From UMGS1519 sp050951095 (lineage in GTDB: Bacteria > Actinomycetota > Coriobacteriia > Coriobacteriales > Eggerthellaceae), in NCBI GenBank assembly GCA_050951095.1, contig JBMNIQ010000003.1, forward strand, positions 62,001 through 126,000: DNA of 64,000 bases, in the 5' to 3' direction. The stretch's first letter is position 1, and each line of letters begins with the position of its first letter. Shown here one piece after another: positions 51,539-60,352 of this stretch. Both the position numbers and the translations under genes were made by a program. The notes beneath the pieces were generated by a model. The model was not told the origin of the DNA and made no database searches. It saw nothing but the letters and a program-made list of their open reading frames with translations.

Positions 51539-53131
51539 GTGAAAAAGAGAATCGCGCTGATATTTGCGTTCATGGCGGCGCTGTGCCTGGCTGCGGGCCT
51601 GATGGTGGGCTGCTCGAGCACGTCGAACTCGTCATCTACGACGACTTCGGCATCCACAACCACGCAGACGGCATCGGATTCCGTGGCGCCGCCGAACAAC
51701 ACGCTCATCGTGGGCTTCGACGCCGGCTATCCGCCGTACGGCTACAAGGACACGAAGACGGGCAAGTACACCGGCATCGATCTGGATCTTGCCAAGGAGG
51801 TCTGCAAGCGCAACGGCTGGACGTTCAAGGCGGAGCCCATCGACTGGGACGCGAAGGACGCGCTGCTCGATCAGGGCAACATCACGTGCATCTGGAACGG
51901 CTTCACGTACGAAGGGCGCGAGAACGACTACGCGTTCACGGACAAGTACATGATCAACGGCCAGGTGGTGGTCGTCCGCGCGGACAGCGACATCAAATCG
52001 CTTTCGGACTTGAAGGACAAGACGGTCATGACGCAGGTGAAATCTGCGGCGCTGGACGTGCTGGACGGCGACATGAAGAACCTGCAGGATACGTTCAAGG
52101 GCGGCAAGGTCCAGACCGTCAGCGACTACAACAACGCGTTCATGCAGCTGGAATCCGGCAACGTGGACGCGGTGGCGTGCGACCTCTCCATTGCCGCATA
52201 CCAGATGGCTGCGAAGCCGAACGCCTACAAGCAGCTTGATGAGAAGCTGTCCAGCGAACATTACGCCGTGGGCTTCAAGAAGGATGACCAGGGCCAGGCC
52301 CTTGCAGCGAAGGTCACGCAGACGCTGAAGGAGATGGATGCGGACGGTACCGTGAAGAAGATCTGCGAAAAGTACTCCGATCAGGGCATCAGCTACAGCA
52401 ACTGGTGCCTGGGCGACAAGGACAGCTCCACGGCCGCCACAAATCAGGAACAGGTTTCGTCCGGCACGGATTTCGGCGCCATGATGGCCATGGTGCTGCC
52501 GGACCTGGCATCCGGCTTCGTCATGTCGCTGCAGATATTCCTCATCACGCTTGTGGGCGCGCTCCCGCTGGGCGTGCTCATCGCGCTTGCGCGCATGAGC
52601 CGCTTCCGCGTCGTGGCCGCCATCGCGCGCATCTACATCTCGTTCATGCGCGGCACGCCGCTGATGCTGCAGTTGATGGCGCTCATGTTCGGCCCGTACT
52701 ACCTGGCCGGCGTATCCATGGGCAGCGATTGGAAGTTCGGCGCCTGCGCCATCGGCTTCATCCTGAACTACGCCGCATACTTCGCGGAGATCTACCGCGG
52801 CGGCATCCAGTCCATTCCGCGCGGCCAGTACGAGGCTGCCGAGGTGCTGGGCTACACGAAGTCGCAGACGTTCATGAAGATCATCCTGCCGCAGGTCATC
52901 AAGCACATCCTGCCGGCTATGGGCAACGAGATCATCACGTTGGTGAAGGATACGTCGCTGGCATTCGTCCTGGGCATCGCGGAGATGTTCACGGAGGCGA
53001 AGGCGCTGGCCGCATCGCTCGTCAACATGTTCCCGTACGTGATTGCCGCGGCCATGTACTGGATCTTCACGCTGGTGGTGGAGTACCTGCTGAACAAGGC
53101 CGAGAAGAAGCTGAACTACTATCATGACTAG
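51539..53131 (+). CDS. polar amino-acid ABC transporter, binding protein fused to permease
   Basis: 530 residues in one chain. Lipoprotein-type signal with lipobox MVGC, a Ser/Thr linker, then a complete periplasmic-binding domain (about residues 50-290: LIVGFDAGYPPYGY, YTGIDLDLAKEVCKRNGW, GQALAAKVTQTLKEM) and a His/Glu/Gln-type permease domain (about 315-530) with FMRGTPLMLQLMALMFG and the EAA loop QYEAAEVLGYTKSQTF. This SBP-permease fusion is the GlnPH/GlnP layout of Gram-positive glutamine and polar amino-acid importers. GTG start with GGGGAAG upstream. The ATPase gene follows with almost no gap. Confidence 0.92.
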   Translation: MKKRIALIFAFMAALCLAAGLMVGCSSTSNSSSTTTSASTTTQTASDSVAPPNNTLIVGFDAGYPPYGYKDTKTGKYTGIDLDLAKEVCKRNGWTFKAEPIDWDAKDALLDQGNITCIWNGFTYEGRENDYAFTDKYMINGQVVVVRADSDIKSLSDLKDKTVMTQVKSAALDVLDGDMKNLQDTFKGGKVQTVSDYNNAFMQLESGNVDAVACDLSIAAYQMAAKPNAYKQLDEKLSSEHYAVGFKKDDQGQALAAKVTQTLKEMDADGTVKKICEKYSDQGISYSNWCLGDKDSSTAATNQEQVSSGTDFGAMMAMVLPDLASGFVMSLQIFLITLVGALPLGVLIALARMSRFRVVAAIARIYISFMRGTPLMLQLMALMFGPYYLAGVSMGSDWKFGACAIGFILNYAAYFAEIYRGGIQSIPRGQYEAAEVLGYTKSQTFMKIILPQVIKHILPAMGNEIITLVKDTSLAFVLGIAEMFTEAKALAASLVNMFPYVIAAAMYWIFTLVVEYLLNKAEKKLNYYHD

Positions 53132-53141
53132 GAAAGATGAC

Positions 53142-53915
53142 ATGACGCAGGAAAACGGGATCGTCACGCTGGAGCATATCGAGAAGAGCTTCGGCGACAA
53201 TCAGGTGCTGAAGGACATCAGCTTGACGGTGCACGAGGGCGAAGTGGTGGGCATCATCGGTTCGTCCGGCGGCGGAAAATCCACGCTGCTGCGGTGCGCC
53301 ACGCTGCTGGAGCGGTTCGAGTCCGGCAAGCTGGCATACGGCGACATCGTCGTGGCCCAGAACGATGCGGGCGGGAAAGCCGTGTACGGCGACAAGGAAA
53401 CGCTTGCGAAGGCCCGGCAGCGCTTCGGCCTCGTGTTCCAGAACTTCAACCTGTTCCCGCATCGCACGGCGCTGCAGAATGTCGCGGATGCGCCGGTGCT
53501 GGTGCAGAAGCGCAACAAGGAAGAAGTTGAGGAGCAGGCGCGCACGCTGCTGCGCCGCTTCGGCCTGGAGGGCAAGGAAGACTTCGTGCCGTGCAACCTT
53601 TCCGGCGGCCAGCAGCAGCGCGTGGCCATTGCGCGGGCGCTGTGCATGAATCCCGAGGTGCTGTTCTTCGACGAGCCCACGAGCGCGTTGGACCCGGAGC
53701 TGACGCAGGAGGTGCTCCAGGTTATCCGCGGCCTTGTCGAGGAGCATATGACCATGGTCATCGTCACGCATGAGATGAACTTCGCCCGCGACGTGGCCGA
53801 CACCATCGTGTTCATGGACAAGGGACTCATTGTGGAGCAGGGCCCGGCGGCCGAGGTCATCGGCAATCCGCAGCACGAGCGCACGAAGGCGTTCCTGTCG
53901 AAGGTTGCCGATTAA
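53142..53915 (+). CDS. polar amino-acid ABC transporter ATP-binding protein
   Basis: 257 residues; Walker A GSSGGGKST, Q-loop VFQNFNLFPH, signature LSGGQQQRV, Walker B VLFFDEPTSALDPEL and VTHEMNFA. It energises the fused binding-protein/permease upstream. The ATG at 53142 is chosen because AGGAAAG (53130-53136) stands at proper spacing; an ATG at 53124 overlapping the permease stop is possible and adds six residues. Weak hairpin after the stop. Confidence 0.93.
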   Translation: MTQENGIVTLEHIEKSFGDNQVLKDISLTVHEGEVVGIIGSSGGGKSTLLRCATLLERFESGKLAYGDIVVAQNDAGGKAVYGDKETLAKARQRFGLVFQNFNLFPHRTALQNVADAPVLVQKRNKEEVEEQARTLLRRFGLEGKEDFVPCNLSGGQQQRVAIARALCMNPEVLFFDEPTSALDPELTQEVLQVIRGLVEEHMTMVIVTHEMNFARDVADTIVFMDKGLIVEQGPAAEVIGNPQHERTKAFLSKVAD

Positions 53916-54081
53916 CGGGAAGCCGTCGAAGCACGGCCGGGAGCGGCCCGGCAGGGGAGCAACGGGTGCGCAGCGCAATCCATGCGATGCGCATCCTCTT
54001 TTGTCCTGACACATTTTTGCGGTTGGATAGAGTGACCGGGCGAAAATGCAAATCTGTCCATGAAAATGCGCGAATCAAATT

Positions 54082-54104
54082 CGCAAATACTTCAAATATT
54101 TGCG
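54082..54104. promoter_or_regulatory. operator-like inverted repeat
   Basis: CGCAAATA (54082-54089) and TATTTGCG (54097-54104) with 7 bases between, in AT-rich DNA, partly overlapped by CGAA/TTCG arms at 54071-54083. Candidate binding site for a dimeric regulator of the CoA-transferase gene; regulator unknown. Confidence 0.45.
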
Positions 54105-54286
54105 CAATATGACAAAATTTTCCGCCAATCAAATATAAATGTCCGTCTATTCATGACATTCAGTTCACAATCGCGTGTATTTGCAAAGCCGATAGGGTAC
54201 TCTAGACGTGCTGAAGTGCATTTTGGCAACTGCGTTACCGCTCGTAAGATGGCCGATCGGATTGTGAGCCCATTCGATCGGCGGAT

Positions 54287-54315
54287 ATCGGCCCGTCGGA
54301 TTCCGGCGGGCCGAT
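54287..54315. terminator. long GC hairpin in the upstream region
   Basis: ATCGGCCCG (54287-54295) pairs with CGGGCCGAT (54307-54315), with inner CGG/CCG pairing. No U-tract on the plus strand; it could end a short upstream transcript or be a leader element. Confidence 0.4.
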
Positions 54316-54546
54316 GTGCATATTCCGCCCCTTCGTCATCCCCGCTTTTGTGTCGCAACAAAACCACTGTCTGCATCAGGCAGAACATTGTTTTGTACAA
54401 TTTGCCCTTCCTGGTGGGAATTCTTCAACTAGTTGGTTACCAAAATCGTATTCCCTGCAGACCCGCATGGCTCTGTGGGGTATCATGCTTCGTGGATACA
54501 TAAATTCCATCAATTGGTTTTACGACAAACCATGAACGGGGGTTAT

Positions 54547-55878
54547 ATGTTTGCTTCGAAGATCATGAACGGATTCGGCCCGCTCGCCGGCGTGAAAGTC
54601 GTGGAGCTGGCGGATTGGGTTGCGGCACCGGCTGCCGTCAGGCAGCTGGGCGAGATGGGCGCCGAAATCATCAAGGTGGAGAACCCGAACGGCGACCCGC
54701 AGCGCACGCAATGCTGGGGTTTCGGCGGCGCGAATACGGAACGCTGCGATCCCACGTACGAGAATGTGAATGCAAACAAAGACTGGATCAGCCTGAACCT
54801 GAAAACGGAAGACGGCATGGCCATCATGATGGACCTGCTGGCAGAGGCCGACGTGTTCGTGAACGGCCTGCGCAACAAGGCGCTTGCGAAGCTGGGACTG
54901 GACTGGGAGACGCTGCATGAGAAGTTCCCGCGCCTGATTTGGGCGCAGATGCGCGGTTACGGCGAGAACGGCGCCATGCGCGATGCCCCCGGCTACGACG
55001 CCGTGTGCTGGGGCGCCCGCGGCGGCGTGAACGCCGTATTCCGCCAGGCAGGCGAGTCCCCGGCAACGGCTCCGCAGGGCTTCGGCGACTTCAACGCGGC
55101 GGCCATCTTCGCCGGCGGCATCTGCGCGGCGCTGTACGAGCGCGAGAAGACCGGCAAGGGCGACAAGGTGGTCATCAACCTGTACCATGTGGCCATCTGG
55201 GGCCATGCGCACGGTTTGCAGGCCGCGCAGTTCGGCGCGCAGTACCCGAACAAGCGCACGCAGGTCAACAACCCGTTCAACAACACGTACCAGAGCAAGG
55301 ACGGCGTGTGGTTCCTGATCTGCCTGCCGGATTACAACCGCTATTACGAGCCCATGATGGACATGCTGGGATTCCCGGACATGAAGGGCCGCGAGGACTG
55401 CAGCACGCTGACGGCCGTCCGCGAGAACAGCATGCAGAAATTCGTCATCGCGAAGATCAGCGAAGGGTACGCCACGAAGGACTACGAAGAGTGGGACCGC
55501 ATCATGAACGAATGCGAGGTGCCGCACCAGAAGCTGTTCGACTACGATGACATCCTCCACGACGAGGAATGCTACGACAACGACCTGCTGCGCCGCTACG
55601 ACAGCCTGGACTTCGGCCCGCGCGCCTTCGGCACCACGCCGCTGCGCTTCGGCAACTTCGGCGATCCGCCGCTGATCCTGGGCAAGCCGCAGGGCTATCA
55701 CACGGCCCGGTTCCTGAAGGCGAAGGGATACACGGACGGGCAGATCAAGAAGCTGGAAGACGAAGGCGCCATTAAATGCTGGCATGGCGAGAACCTGGAC
55801 GAGGACGTGGTCCCCGTACTGAAGGCGAAGCGCCAGGTGAACGGCGAAGAGCCGTGCTGGTGGGAAGAGCAGCACTAG
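54547..55878 (+). CDS. CaiB/BaiF-family CoA-transferase (class III), copy 1
   Basis: 443 residues. Class III CoA-transferases move CoA between carboxylic acids, for example in carnitine, oxalate, bile-acid or aromatic-acid metabolism. Landmarks: GPLAGVKVVELADWVAAPAA at the start, GAEIIKVENPNGDP, and the putative catalytic Asp in DAPGYDAVCWGARGG, followed by the GFGDFNAAAIFAGG segment. Start 54547 follows GGGGGTTAT; an in-frame ATG at 54532 is less likely. Preceded by a long control region and followed by a terminator, so regulated on its own. Only moderately similar to the second copy, so the substrates probably differ. Confidence 0.9.
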   Translation: MFASKIMNGFGPLAGVKVVELADWVAAPAAVRQLGEMGAEIIKVENPNGDPQRTQCWGFGGANTERCDPTYENVNANKDWISLNLKTEDGMAIMMDLLAEADVFVNGLRNKALAKLGLDWETLHEKFPRLIWAQMRGYGENGAMRDAPGYDAVCWGARGGVNAVFRQAGESPATAPQGFGDFNAAAIFAGGICAALYEREKTGKGDKVVINLYHVAIWGHAHGLQAAQFGAQYPNKRTQVNNPFNNTYQSKDGVWFLICLPDYNRYYEPMMDMLGFPDMKGREDCSTLTAVRENSMQKFVIAKISEGYATKDYEEWDRIMNECEVPHQKLFDYDDILHDEECYDNDLLRRYDSLDFGPRAFGTTPLRFGNFGDPPLILGKPQGYHTARFLKAKGYTDGQIKKLEDEGAIKCWHGENLDEDVVPVLKAKRQVNGEEPCWWEEQH

Positions 55879-55918
55879 CCGCTTACCGTCGGACACGCTA
55901 AGAAGACCGCCCCTCACA

Positions 55919-55962
55919 GGACCCGGATGCGCCGCTCGGCGCGTTCGGGCCTTTTTCGTTTC
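55919..55962 (+). terminator. intrinsic terminator after CoA-transferase 1
   Basis: A long stem with some G-T pairs (about 55919-55933 with 55938-55952) followed by CTTTTTCG, a good U-tract. Confidence 0.8.
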
Positions 55963-56157
55963 ACGGGGCTTTGCGGCTTCCGCCATTGATAGCGAACGGC
56001 AATGAAACGGCTGTCTAACCGTTCAGGTTCAATCATACGTTTCGACATGCGGAATCTATACTTGGAATATAACGGTGTTGCGGACAAGCGGGGCCGCTGA
56101 ATGGGGAGCATGCCATCGTCCCGTTGCCGCAAACGGCAAGAGGAAAGGGTGAGGTAT

Positions 56158-57399
56158 ATGAAACCGCTCGAGGGTATCAAAGTCGTGGATCTGACCACGT
56201 TTCTGGCCACGCCGACCACCGGCAGGGTGCTGGGCGAATGGGGCGCCGACGTCATCAAAGTCGAGGCGGCCAAGGGCGATCCCGGTCGCGTGAACCAGGC
56301 GGCCGTTTTCGGCATGCCGGCAAGCGACGACGAGAACCTGGGCTTCGACATGGCGAACATGCACAAGCGCTTCATCAGCCTGAACCTGAAGTCGAAGACC
56401 GGCGCCGAGATCATGGACAAGCTGCTTGACCAGGCGGACATCTTCATCACGAATACGCGCACGAAGTCCCTGGCGAAGATGGGCTTCGATTGGGAGAGCG
56501 TCCATAAGAAGCACCCGCACATCATCATGGGACACGGCCTGGGCTACGGTAAGCTGGGCCCCGAGAAGGACGCGGCGGGCTTCGACGTGACGTGCTACAT
56601 GGGCCGCGGCGGCGTGTTCGGCACGACGGTGAACAAGGGGGACGCCCCGATGATCCCCACGAACGGCTACGGCGACTTCCAGTGCTCCATGTTCCTTGCC
56701 GCCGGCATCCTGGCGGCGCTGCGCGGCCGCGAGAAGACGGGCCAGGGCGACTACGTCACGTGCGCGCTGGAGCATGCGGGCATCTACGCGCTGTCCACCG
56801 GCATGGTGTCCGCCCAGTACGGCAACCCGTATCCGAAGAGCCGCTTGGAGGTGAACAACCCGCTGAACAACGTGTTCCGCTCGAAGGATGAGAAGTGGGT
56901 GGTCCTGTGCCTGCCCGAGTACGACCGCGACTGGCCGCGCGTGCTGAAGCTCATCGGCCGCGAGGACCTGCTGGACGATGCAGACATGGCAAGCATCGAG
57001 TCCGTGAATGCGAAGGGCCTGTCCCCGAAGGTCACGAAGGTGCTCGACGACGGCTTCGCCCAGTTCACGCGCGACGAGCTGCTGAAGATGTTCAAGGAGA
57101 ACGACATGCCGTGCGAACCCGCGCAGACGCCCACGGATGTGTATGAAGATCAGAATGCGCTGGTGAACGGCTATATCAAGAAGGTTCCCTATCCGGCGGG
57201 CGGCCGCTGGTGCCCCACGGTGCCGGTGCAGTTCGAGCTGGAGGAGACGGCCGCGCTGGAGCCGACGGACAAGCTGGGCTCGTCCACGGTCGACGTGATG
57301 CACGAGCTGGGCTACACGGACGAGCAGGTTGCGGCGGCGCTGGACGACGGCTCCGTTGCCGGCGCCACGGACTTGGCCGTGCTGCAGGGCAAGGAATAG
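56158..57399 (+). CDS. CaiB/BaiF-family CoA-transferase (class III), copy 2
   Basis: 413 residues. MKPLEGIKVVDLTTFLATPT, GADVIKVEAAKGDPGRVN, putative catalytic Asp in KDAAGFDVTCYMGRGG, and GDFQCSMFLAAGILAAL mark a complete family member. Ribosome site AGGAAAGGGTGAGG ends 2 bases before the ATG block. GAACGG/CCGTTC arms at 55993 and 56020 lie in the 279-bp gap, with a possible -10 TATAAC at 56068. Adjacent copies separated by a terminator imply an expanded acyl-CoA repertoire, common in Eggerthella and relatives. Substrate unknown. Confidence 0.9.
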   Translation: MKPLEGIKVVDLTTFLATPTTGRVLGEWGADVIKVEAAKGDPGRVNQAAVFGMPASDDENLGFDMANMHKRFISLNLKSKTGAEIMDKLLDQADIFITNTRTKSLAKMGFDWESVHKKHPHIIMGHGLGYGKLGPEKDAAGFDVTCYMGRGGVFGTTVNKGDAPMIPTNGYGDFQCSMFLAAGILAALRGREKTGQGDYVTCALEHAGIYALSTGMVSAQYGNPYPKSRLEVNNPLNNVFRSKDEKWVVLCLPEYDRDWPRVLKLIGREDLLDDADMASIESVNAKGLSPKVTKVLDDGFAQFTRDELLKMFKENDMPCEPAQTPTDVYEDQNALVNGYIKKVPYPAGGRWCPTVPVQFELEETAALEPTDKLGSSTVDVMHELGYTDEQVAAALDDGSVAGATDLAVLQGKE

Positions 57400-57439
57400 C
57401 GTCCGGCGGCCCGGTTGCGGGCGTCCCATGCAGACGTTG

Positions 57440-57473
57440 AGCGCCGCGGCGGGTCCGTTCTCGCCGCGGCGCT
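57440..57473 (+). terminator. intrinsic terminator after CoA-transferase 2
   Basis: AGCGCCGCGGCG (57440-57451) pairs perfectly with CGCCGCGGCGCT (57462-57473), loop of 10, followed by GTTGCGTTT. Confidence 0.82.
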
Positions 57474-57598
57474 GTTGCGTTTCCGTGTGTGCCCTGCCCG
57501 GTTCGCGAAAAAGACTACAATGAATGCGGGGCAGTTCATCCCATGGGCCGGTGTCCCCACCGGCTATCGAATATCTGCATGCAAGGAGGGATGCGGCC

Positions 57599-57820
57599 AT
57601 GGCGGCGGTGATTTCGTGCGAAAGATGCGGCAATAAGACGTTCGATTTGACGAAGTACCGTTCCATCATGCTGGTCAGCTCCGAAAAGGCCCTGTTCACG
57701 CTTGATTGCCCGCGTTGCGGTTCGAAGGTTACGGCCCTGTGCGCCATACCCGCTTCCCTGAGGTCGCGCATCCTGCAGGGCGCCGCCGAAGTGGATGCCG
57801 GCATGGGCCGCGACCTGTAA
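57599..57820 (+). CDS. small two-CxxC zinc-ribbon protein
   Basis: 73 residues. Two Cys-x-x-Cys knuckles, CERCG near residue 7 and CPRCG near residue 39, separated by a basic/hydrophobic stretch, make a zinc ribbon very likely. AAGGAGGG (57583-57590) at proper spacing decides the ATG at 57599; the longer frame upstream is not supported. It ends 7 bases before lgt, so they are co-transcribed. No family function can be assigned; nucleic-acid or protein binding is typical for such ribbons. Confidence 0.72.
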   Translation: MAAVISCERCGNKTFDLTKYRSIMLVSSEKALFTLDCPRCGSKVTALCAIPASLRSRILQGAAEVDAGMGRDL

Positions 57821-57827
57821 GGATCCT

Positions 57828-58691
57828 ATGCTCAACAACCTCTACCACAGCCTGAGTCCCATCGCGTTCACGTTGGGTCCGGTCAGCGTGCGCTGGTATG
57901 CCCTGGCGTATCTTGCCGGCTTCCTGTGCGCGGCCCTTGTCATCTGGCGCACGGCGAAGCGCTGGAAGATCCGGATCGACACGGATTCGCTGCTCACCAT
58001 CATTCTCTGCGTCATGATCGGCGTCATCCTGGGTGCGCGCCTGGGATACGTGCTGTTCTACGGCGCGGGGTACTACTGGCAGCATCCCCTTGAGATACTC
58101 GCATTCAACAAGGGCGGCATGAGCTTCCACGGCGGCCTGGTCGGCGCGCTGCTGGCGGGCATCGTGGCGGCGAAGGTGACGCGCATCCCGTATCTGACGC
58201 TGGCGGACATGGCCGTCATCGGTGCGCCGCTGGGGCTGTTCTTCGGCCGCTGCGCGAACTTCGTGAACGGCGAGCTGTGGGGTGCCGTGACGGATGCACC
58301 CTGGGGCGTGGTGTTCGGCGGCGCTGCCGGTAACCTGCCGCGGCATCCTTCGCAGCTGTACGAGGCCGTGCTGGAAGGGTTGCTGCTGTTCGTCATCCTG
58401 TACGCGCTGTCCCGCAAGTTCCCGCCGCGCCCGCGGGGAACGTTCTTGGGCATTTTTCTGATTATTTACGGCATTTGCCGGTTTCTCATCGAATTCGTTC
58501 GCCAACCCGACGCGCAATTGGGATACTTGTGGGGAGGCTGGCTGACCATGGGCCAGGTGCTGTCCGTGCCGCTTATCGCGGTGGGCATCTGCGTACTGGT
58601 GTACGCAGTGCGCCGCAAGCTGCCGCAGCAGGGTATGCCCGAAGAATCGGCCGGTACCGATGCCAAGGCGGCATCGGAAGAAAAGGAATAA
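57828..58691 (+). CDS. lgt: prolipoprotein diacylglyceryl transferase
   Basis: Membrane enzyme that adds diacylglyceryl to the lipobox cysteine of prolipoproteins; 287 residues with seven predicted membrane segments. Signature GGMSFHGGLVGALLAG, with the essential His, and GLFFGRCANFVNGELWG match the Lgt pattern. Short GGAT ribosome site. Clients in this window include the lipoproteins at 16364, 33279 and 51539. Confidence 0.95.
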   Translation: MLNNLYHSLSPIAFTLGPVSVRWYALAYLAGFLCAALVIWRTAKRWKIRIDTDSLLTIILCVMIGVILGARLGYVLFYGAGYYWQHPLEILAFNKGGMSFHGGLVGALLAGIVAAKVTRIPYLTLADMAVIGAPLGLFFGRCANFVNGELWGAVTDAPWGVVFGGAAGNLPRHPSQLYEAVLEGLLLFVILYALSRKFPPRPRGTFLGIFLIIYGICRFLIEFVRQPDAQLGYLWGGWLTMGQVLSVPLIAVGICVLVYAVRRKLPQQGMPEESAGTDAKAASEEKE

Positions 58692-58702
58692 GGAGGCACA
58701 GC

Positions 58703-59068
58703 ATGGCTTTGAATTTCTACCGCTGCAATAAGATGGGCAACATCATCGTGAAGCCCTACGTGAAGGAAGAGGGCACAAACGCGGAGTTGCTGACGCCCAA
58801 CACCGTGGACGCCGCACAGGAGAAGCACGTTCCCGTGATCACCGTCACGGGCAATGCCGTCCATGTGCAGGTGGGCGAGGTGCTGCATCCCATGACGCCC
58901 GAGCACTACATCACGTTCATCGCGCTGGAGACGAAGAAGGGCTACCAGATCGTCGAGCTGACGCCGGACGATCAGCCGGTGGCGGACTTCGCCGTGGCGG
59001 AAGGCGACGAGCCCGTTGCCGCGTACGAGTACTGCAACCTGCACGGCCTGTGGAAGGCTGAGGTGTAG
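58703..59068 (+). CDS. superoxide reductase (desulfoferrodoxin family) lacking centre I cysteines
   Basis: 121 residues. The catalytic centre II is complete: EKHVPVI (Glu-His), HPMTPEHYI (two His) and CNLHGLW (Cys and His) form the His4-Cys iron site that reduces superoxide to peroxide. The N-terminal desulforedoxin-like part is kept in shape (FYRCNKMGNIIVKPY) but has only one of the four centre I cysteines: CxxC became CNKM and the usual CCG is LLT. So it has only the catalytic iron, as in class III (Treponema-type) enzymes. AGGAGG site 11 bases after lgt; likely the same operon. Confidence 0.92.
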   Translation: MALNFYRCNKMGNIIVKPYVKEEGTNAELLTPNTVDAAQEKHVPVITVTGNAVHVQVGEVLHPMTPEHYITFIALETKKGYQIVELTPDDQPVADFAVAEGDEPVAAYEYCNLHGLWKAEV

Positions 59069-59089
59069 GGGATTCGCAGAGAATCGCTT

Positions 59090-59127
59090 GCGAAGGGGAG
59101 TCGCGGCAAGGCGGCTCCCCTTCGCTG
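59090..59127 (+). terminator. hairpin after the superoxide reductase gene
   Basis: GCGAAGGGGAG (59090-59100) pairs with CTCCCCTTCGC (59115-59125), then TGCGTTAT. Probable terminator of the zinc-ribbon/lgt/superoxide-reductase unit. Confidence 0.75.
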
Positions 59128-59142
59128 CGTTATGATGCGCGC

Positions 59143-60333
59143 ATGAGAAACATCGCAATCATAGGAGGCGGCGCCGGCGGGCTGGCTGCCGCGATAGCTG
59201 CCGCACGCGGCGGGGCGTACGTGACCGTGTACGAGCAGAAGGACGCCGTGGGCAAGTCCATCCTGGTCAGCGGCAACGGCCGCTGCAACTTGTCGAATGC
59301 GCGCATGGATGCGCGCGTCTACCGCAATGCCGGCTTCGTCTCCCGTTCGTTCGCCGCCCTGCCGCCCGCAGGCGTGCATGTGTTCTTCGAACGGCTGGGG
59401 CTGGTCATGGTGGACGGCGGCGAGGGCCGCCTGTACCCGGCCACGAACAAGGCGCAGACCGTGCTGCGCGTGCTGCAGCTGGCGCTGGCGGACCTGGACG
59501 TGGACGTGGCGTGCCATCGCATGGTGAAACGCGCCGTGCCGCAGGGTTCGCGCTGGGCGCTGGAGTTCATGGACGGTTCGCGCCGGCGCTTCGACGCCGT
59601 CATCCTGGCGGCCGGCGGCCTGGCGCCCGCACAGGTGCTTCCGGACGGTTTGCCGTACATGCGCCCGGTAGGCCGCCTGTGCGCGCTGAAGACGGATCTG
59701 GAATCGGCAGAGGGCCTGGACAAGATTCGCGCCCGCTGCACGGTGACGCTCCTGGACGGGCGCACGGGCGCACCGCGCGCTGTGGAGCGGGGCGAGGCGC
59801 AATTCCGTTCGTTCGGGCTGTCCGGCATCGCGGCGTTCAACGTGTCGCGGTTTGCCGGCGAAGGCGACGTGCTGCGCGTGGACCTGCTGCCGGATGTGGA
59901 CCTGGACCAGCTGCGGGCGGCGGTGGCGCGAAGGGCGCAGCGCCATCCCTGGCGCGCGGCGGTGGACCTCCTGGCGGGAATGGCCCTGGAGCCTGTGGCG
60001 AAAGCGGTGCTGCGCCAGGTCGGCTGCCGTGCGGACATGCCGCTGCCGGCAGCCGACGCGCCGCGCGTGGCGGATGCGCTGAAGGGCTACCGCATGACCG
60101 TTCGCACGCTGGACGACCGCCATGCGCAGGTGCACCGCGGCGGGTTCGCCGTGGAATCGTTCGATCCGCAGACGCTGGAGGCACTGCGCATGCCCGGCCT
60201 GCACGTGATCGGCGAAGCGCTGGATGTGGACGGTCCCTGCGGCGGATACAACCTGCACTGGGCCTGGACGAGCGGTTTGCTGGCGGGCGCGCATGCGGCG
60301 GGTGTCCCGGTGCGGCGCGTGCTGGTGGATTGA
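59143..60333 (+). CDS. NAD(P)/FAD-dependent oxidoreductase, HI0933/BaiN-like family
   Basis: 396 residues. FAD-binding start IAIIGGGAGGLAAAIAA, then SGNGRCNLSN, the diagnostic HI0933-family motif, and a C-terminal GPCGGYNLHWAWTSG that contacts FAD again. The family includes the clostridial bile-acid enzyme BaiN and many uncharacterised reductases. TATGAT at 59131-59136 lies only 6 bases before the ATG and there is no ribosome site, so the transcript may be leaderless. Followed 19 bases later by another flavoprotein gene. Reaction unknown. Confidence 0.85.
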   Translation: MRNIAIIGGGAGGLAAAIAAARGGAYVTVYEQKDAVGKSILVSGNGRCNLSNARMDARVYRNAGFVSRSFAALPPAGVHVFFERLGLVMVDGGEGRLYPATNKAQTVLRVLQLALADLDVDVACHRMVKRAVPQGSRWALEFMDGSRRRFDAVILAAGGLAPAQVLPDGLPYMRPVGRLCALKTDLESAEGLDKIRARCTVTLLDGRTGAPRAVERGEAQFRSFGLSGIAAFNVSRFAGEGDVLRVDLLPDVDLDQLRAAVARRAQRHPWRAAVDLLAGMALEPVAKAVLRQVGCRADMPLPAADAPRVADALKGYRMTVRTLDDRHAQVHRGGFAVESFDPQTLEALRMPGLHVIGEALDVDGPCGGYNLHWAWTSGLLAGAHAAGVPVRRVLVD

Positions 60334-60352
60334 GACGGGAGGCGAACGGACG

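Larger units (their letters stand above)
53916..54546. other. AT-rich intergenic control region before the first CoA-transferase
   Basis: 631 bp with no supported gene; short frames here lack ribosome sites and protein-like composition. It contains an operator-like inverted repeat (54082-54104), GCCGATCG/CGATCGGC arms (54252-54259, 54275-54282), a long hairpin (54287-54315), the palindrome CAACTAGTTG (54426-54435) next to TTGGTTACCAA, and TGGTTT/AAACCA arms (54515-54532) just before the start. The density of symmetric elements suggests complex control. Confidence 0.6.
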
